Shown here in pieces: positions 15,015 to 15,445 of a stretch of DNA of 15,445 nucleotides. Source of the stretch: HGM04593 sp045613945 (GTDB lineage: Bacteria; Bacteroidota; Bacteroidia; Bacteroidales; Bacteroidaceae); NCBI GenBank assembly GCA_045613945.1, contig JAZLBZ010000061.1, positions 1 to 15,445 of the forward strand, read 5' to 3'. The translations under genes and the position numbers were made by a program. Each line of letters begins with the position of its first letter. Position 1 is the first letter of the stretch. The notes beneath the pieces are model-generated. The model searched no databases and was not told where the DNA came from. It saw only the letters and a list, made by a program, of their open reading frames with translations.

Positions 15015-15085
15015 TGTCATTCCGACAGAGCGAAGCGACGAGGAATTTCAAAAAAGAGATCTCTCACACAAGGTTCGAGATGACA
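15015..15085. repeat. Palindromic intergenic repeat between sufD and sufS
   Basis: The 71-nt element starts TGTCATTCCGA and ends TCGAGATGACA, an inverted repeat with 9 of 11 positions matching. It has a second, more degenerate inner pair (GAGGAATTTC at 15040-15049 region / GAGATCTCTC at 15055-15064 region) around an A-rich centre. The wording resembles the widespread GTCATTCCGA...GAGGAATCTC family of bacterial intergenic palindromes, here partly decayed. It is transcribed within the suf operon and could fold as an imperfect hairpin ending 8 nt before the sufS ATG. Confidence 0.65.
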
Positions 15086-15093
15086 AAATAACA

Positions 15094-15445
15094 ATGTATA
15101 ACATAGACGACATACGAGGACAATTCCCCATTCTGGAGCAGAGAGTACACGGCAAGCCGCTCGTGTACCTTGACAACGCGGCCACCACGCAGAAACCGCG
15201 CTGCGTCATTGACGCCATCGGCGAACTCTATTGCACCACAAATGCCAATGTTCATCGTGGCGTGCACCACCTGTCACAGGTATGCACCACAGCAATGGAG
15301 AATGCGCGTGAGACAGTACGTCGTTTCATAGGTGCAAAGCACAGCCACGAGGTAATCTTCACACGCGGCACAACCGAGAGCATCAACCTTGTGGCATCAT
15401 CGTTCGGCGGCACATTCCTAAAGGAGGGCGATGAGGTCATCATCT
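15094..15445 (+). CDS. sufS: Cysteine desulfurase SufS (5' part, cut by window end)
   Basis: PLP-dependent desulfurase that takes sulfur from L-cysteine and supplies it to the SufBCD scaffold. Only the first 117 residues lie in the window. They show the SufS/CsdA-type N-terminus: IRGQFPILEQRVHGKPLVYLDNAATTQKP in two parts (start motif, then the PLP-domain YLDNAATTQKP at about 25-35), NANVHRGVHHLS (about 49-60), and the FTRGTTESINLVA phosphate-binding region (about 89-101). The catalytic Cys and PLP Lys lie beyond the window. The start at 15094 matches the family N-terminus. An upstream ATG at 15080 stops after three codons. It is 114 nt after sufD, the widest gap in the suf set, filled by a palindromic repeat. 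Confidence 0.92.
   Translation, partial: MYNIDDIRGQFPILEQRVHGKPLVYLDNAATTQKPRCVIDAIGELYCTTNANVHRGVHHLSQVCTTAMENARETVRRFIGAKHSHEVIFTRGTTESINLVASSFGGTFLKEGDEVII

Noticed and set aside
1..15445. CRISPR array, prophage or insertion sequence
   Set aside because: I found no regularly spaced repeats, no transposase or integrase frame, and no phage structural genes; the only mobile-like item is the short palindrome at 15015-15085.

Overview
The window looks like chromosomal DNA of a member of the Bacteroidales (Bacteroides/Prevotella-like). The evidence is Bacteroidetes-type promoters (TAnnTTTG -7 box with a TTG/TTTG -33 box about 19-20 nt upstream), near absence of Shine-Dalgarno sequences, A-rich leaders, an IF-2 with a long Lys/Glu/Pro/Ala-rich N-terminal linker, and the order rimP-nusA-infB-cvpA-sufB-sufC-sufD-sufS. 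Genus cannot be fixed from sequence reading alone.

Left part (1-2160): two identical tRNA-Asn(GTT) genes on the minus strand, with a promoter upstream and a strong intrinsic terminator downstream, diverge from a plus-strand gene for a secreted PDZ-containing S41 (C-terminal processing) peptidase. The peptidase gene ends in a hairpin terminator that probably serves both strands.

Middle part (2184-5983, all minus strand): this is the least explained region. Reading in the direction of transcription it holds a compact three-gene cassette: an unknown 198-aa protein with an acidic tail ending in Phe, an unknown 233-aa protein, and an ATP-dependent polynucleotide (DNA-type) ligase with intact nucleotidyltransferase motifs plus a C-terminal extension of about 110 residues that I do not recognise. 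Downstream lie an unknown 159-aa protein and a small single-pass membrane protein with its own promoter. The cassette is the best candidate for an undescribed system (an accessory DNA or RNA end-joining/repair module).

Right part (6225-15445, plus strand): one long, tightly packed gene series. A perfect -7 box is followed within about 15 nt of the predicted start of transcription by an intrinsic terminator in the rimP leader. This suggests attenuation, and NusA, encoded in the same operon, is itself a termination factor. Then come rimP, nusA and infB (ribosome maturation, transcription elongation, translation initiation), a CvpA-family membrane protein, and the SUF iron-sulfur cluster genes sufB, sufC, sufD and sufS (sufS cut by the window end). 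Overlaps of 38 nt (cvpA/sufB), possibly 4 nt (sufB/sufC) and 4 nt (sufC/sufD) point to translational coupling. A degenerate palindromic intergenic repeat sits between sufD and sufS.
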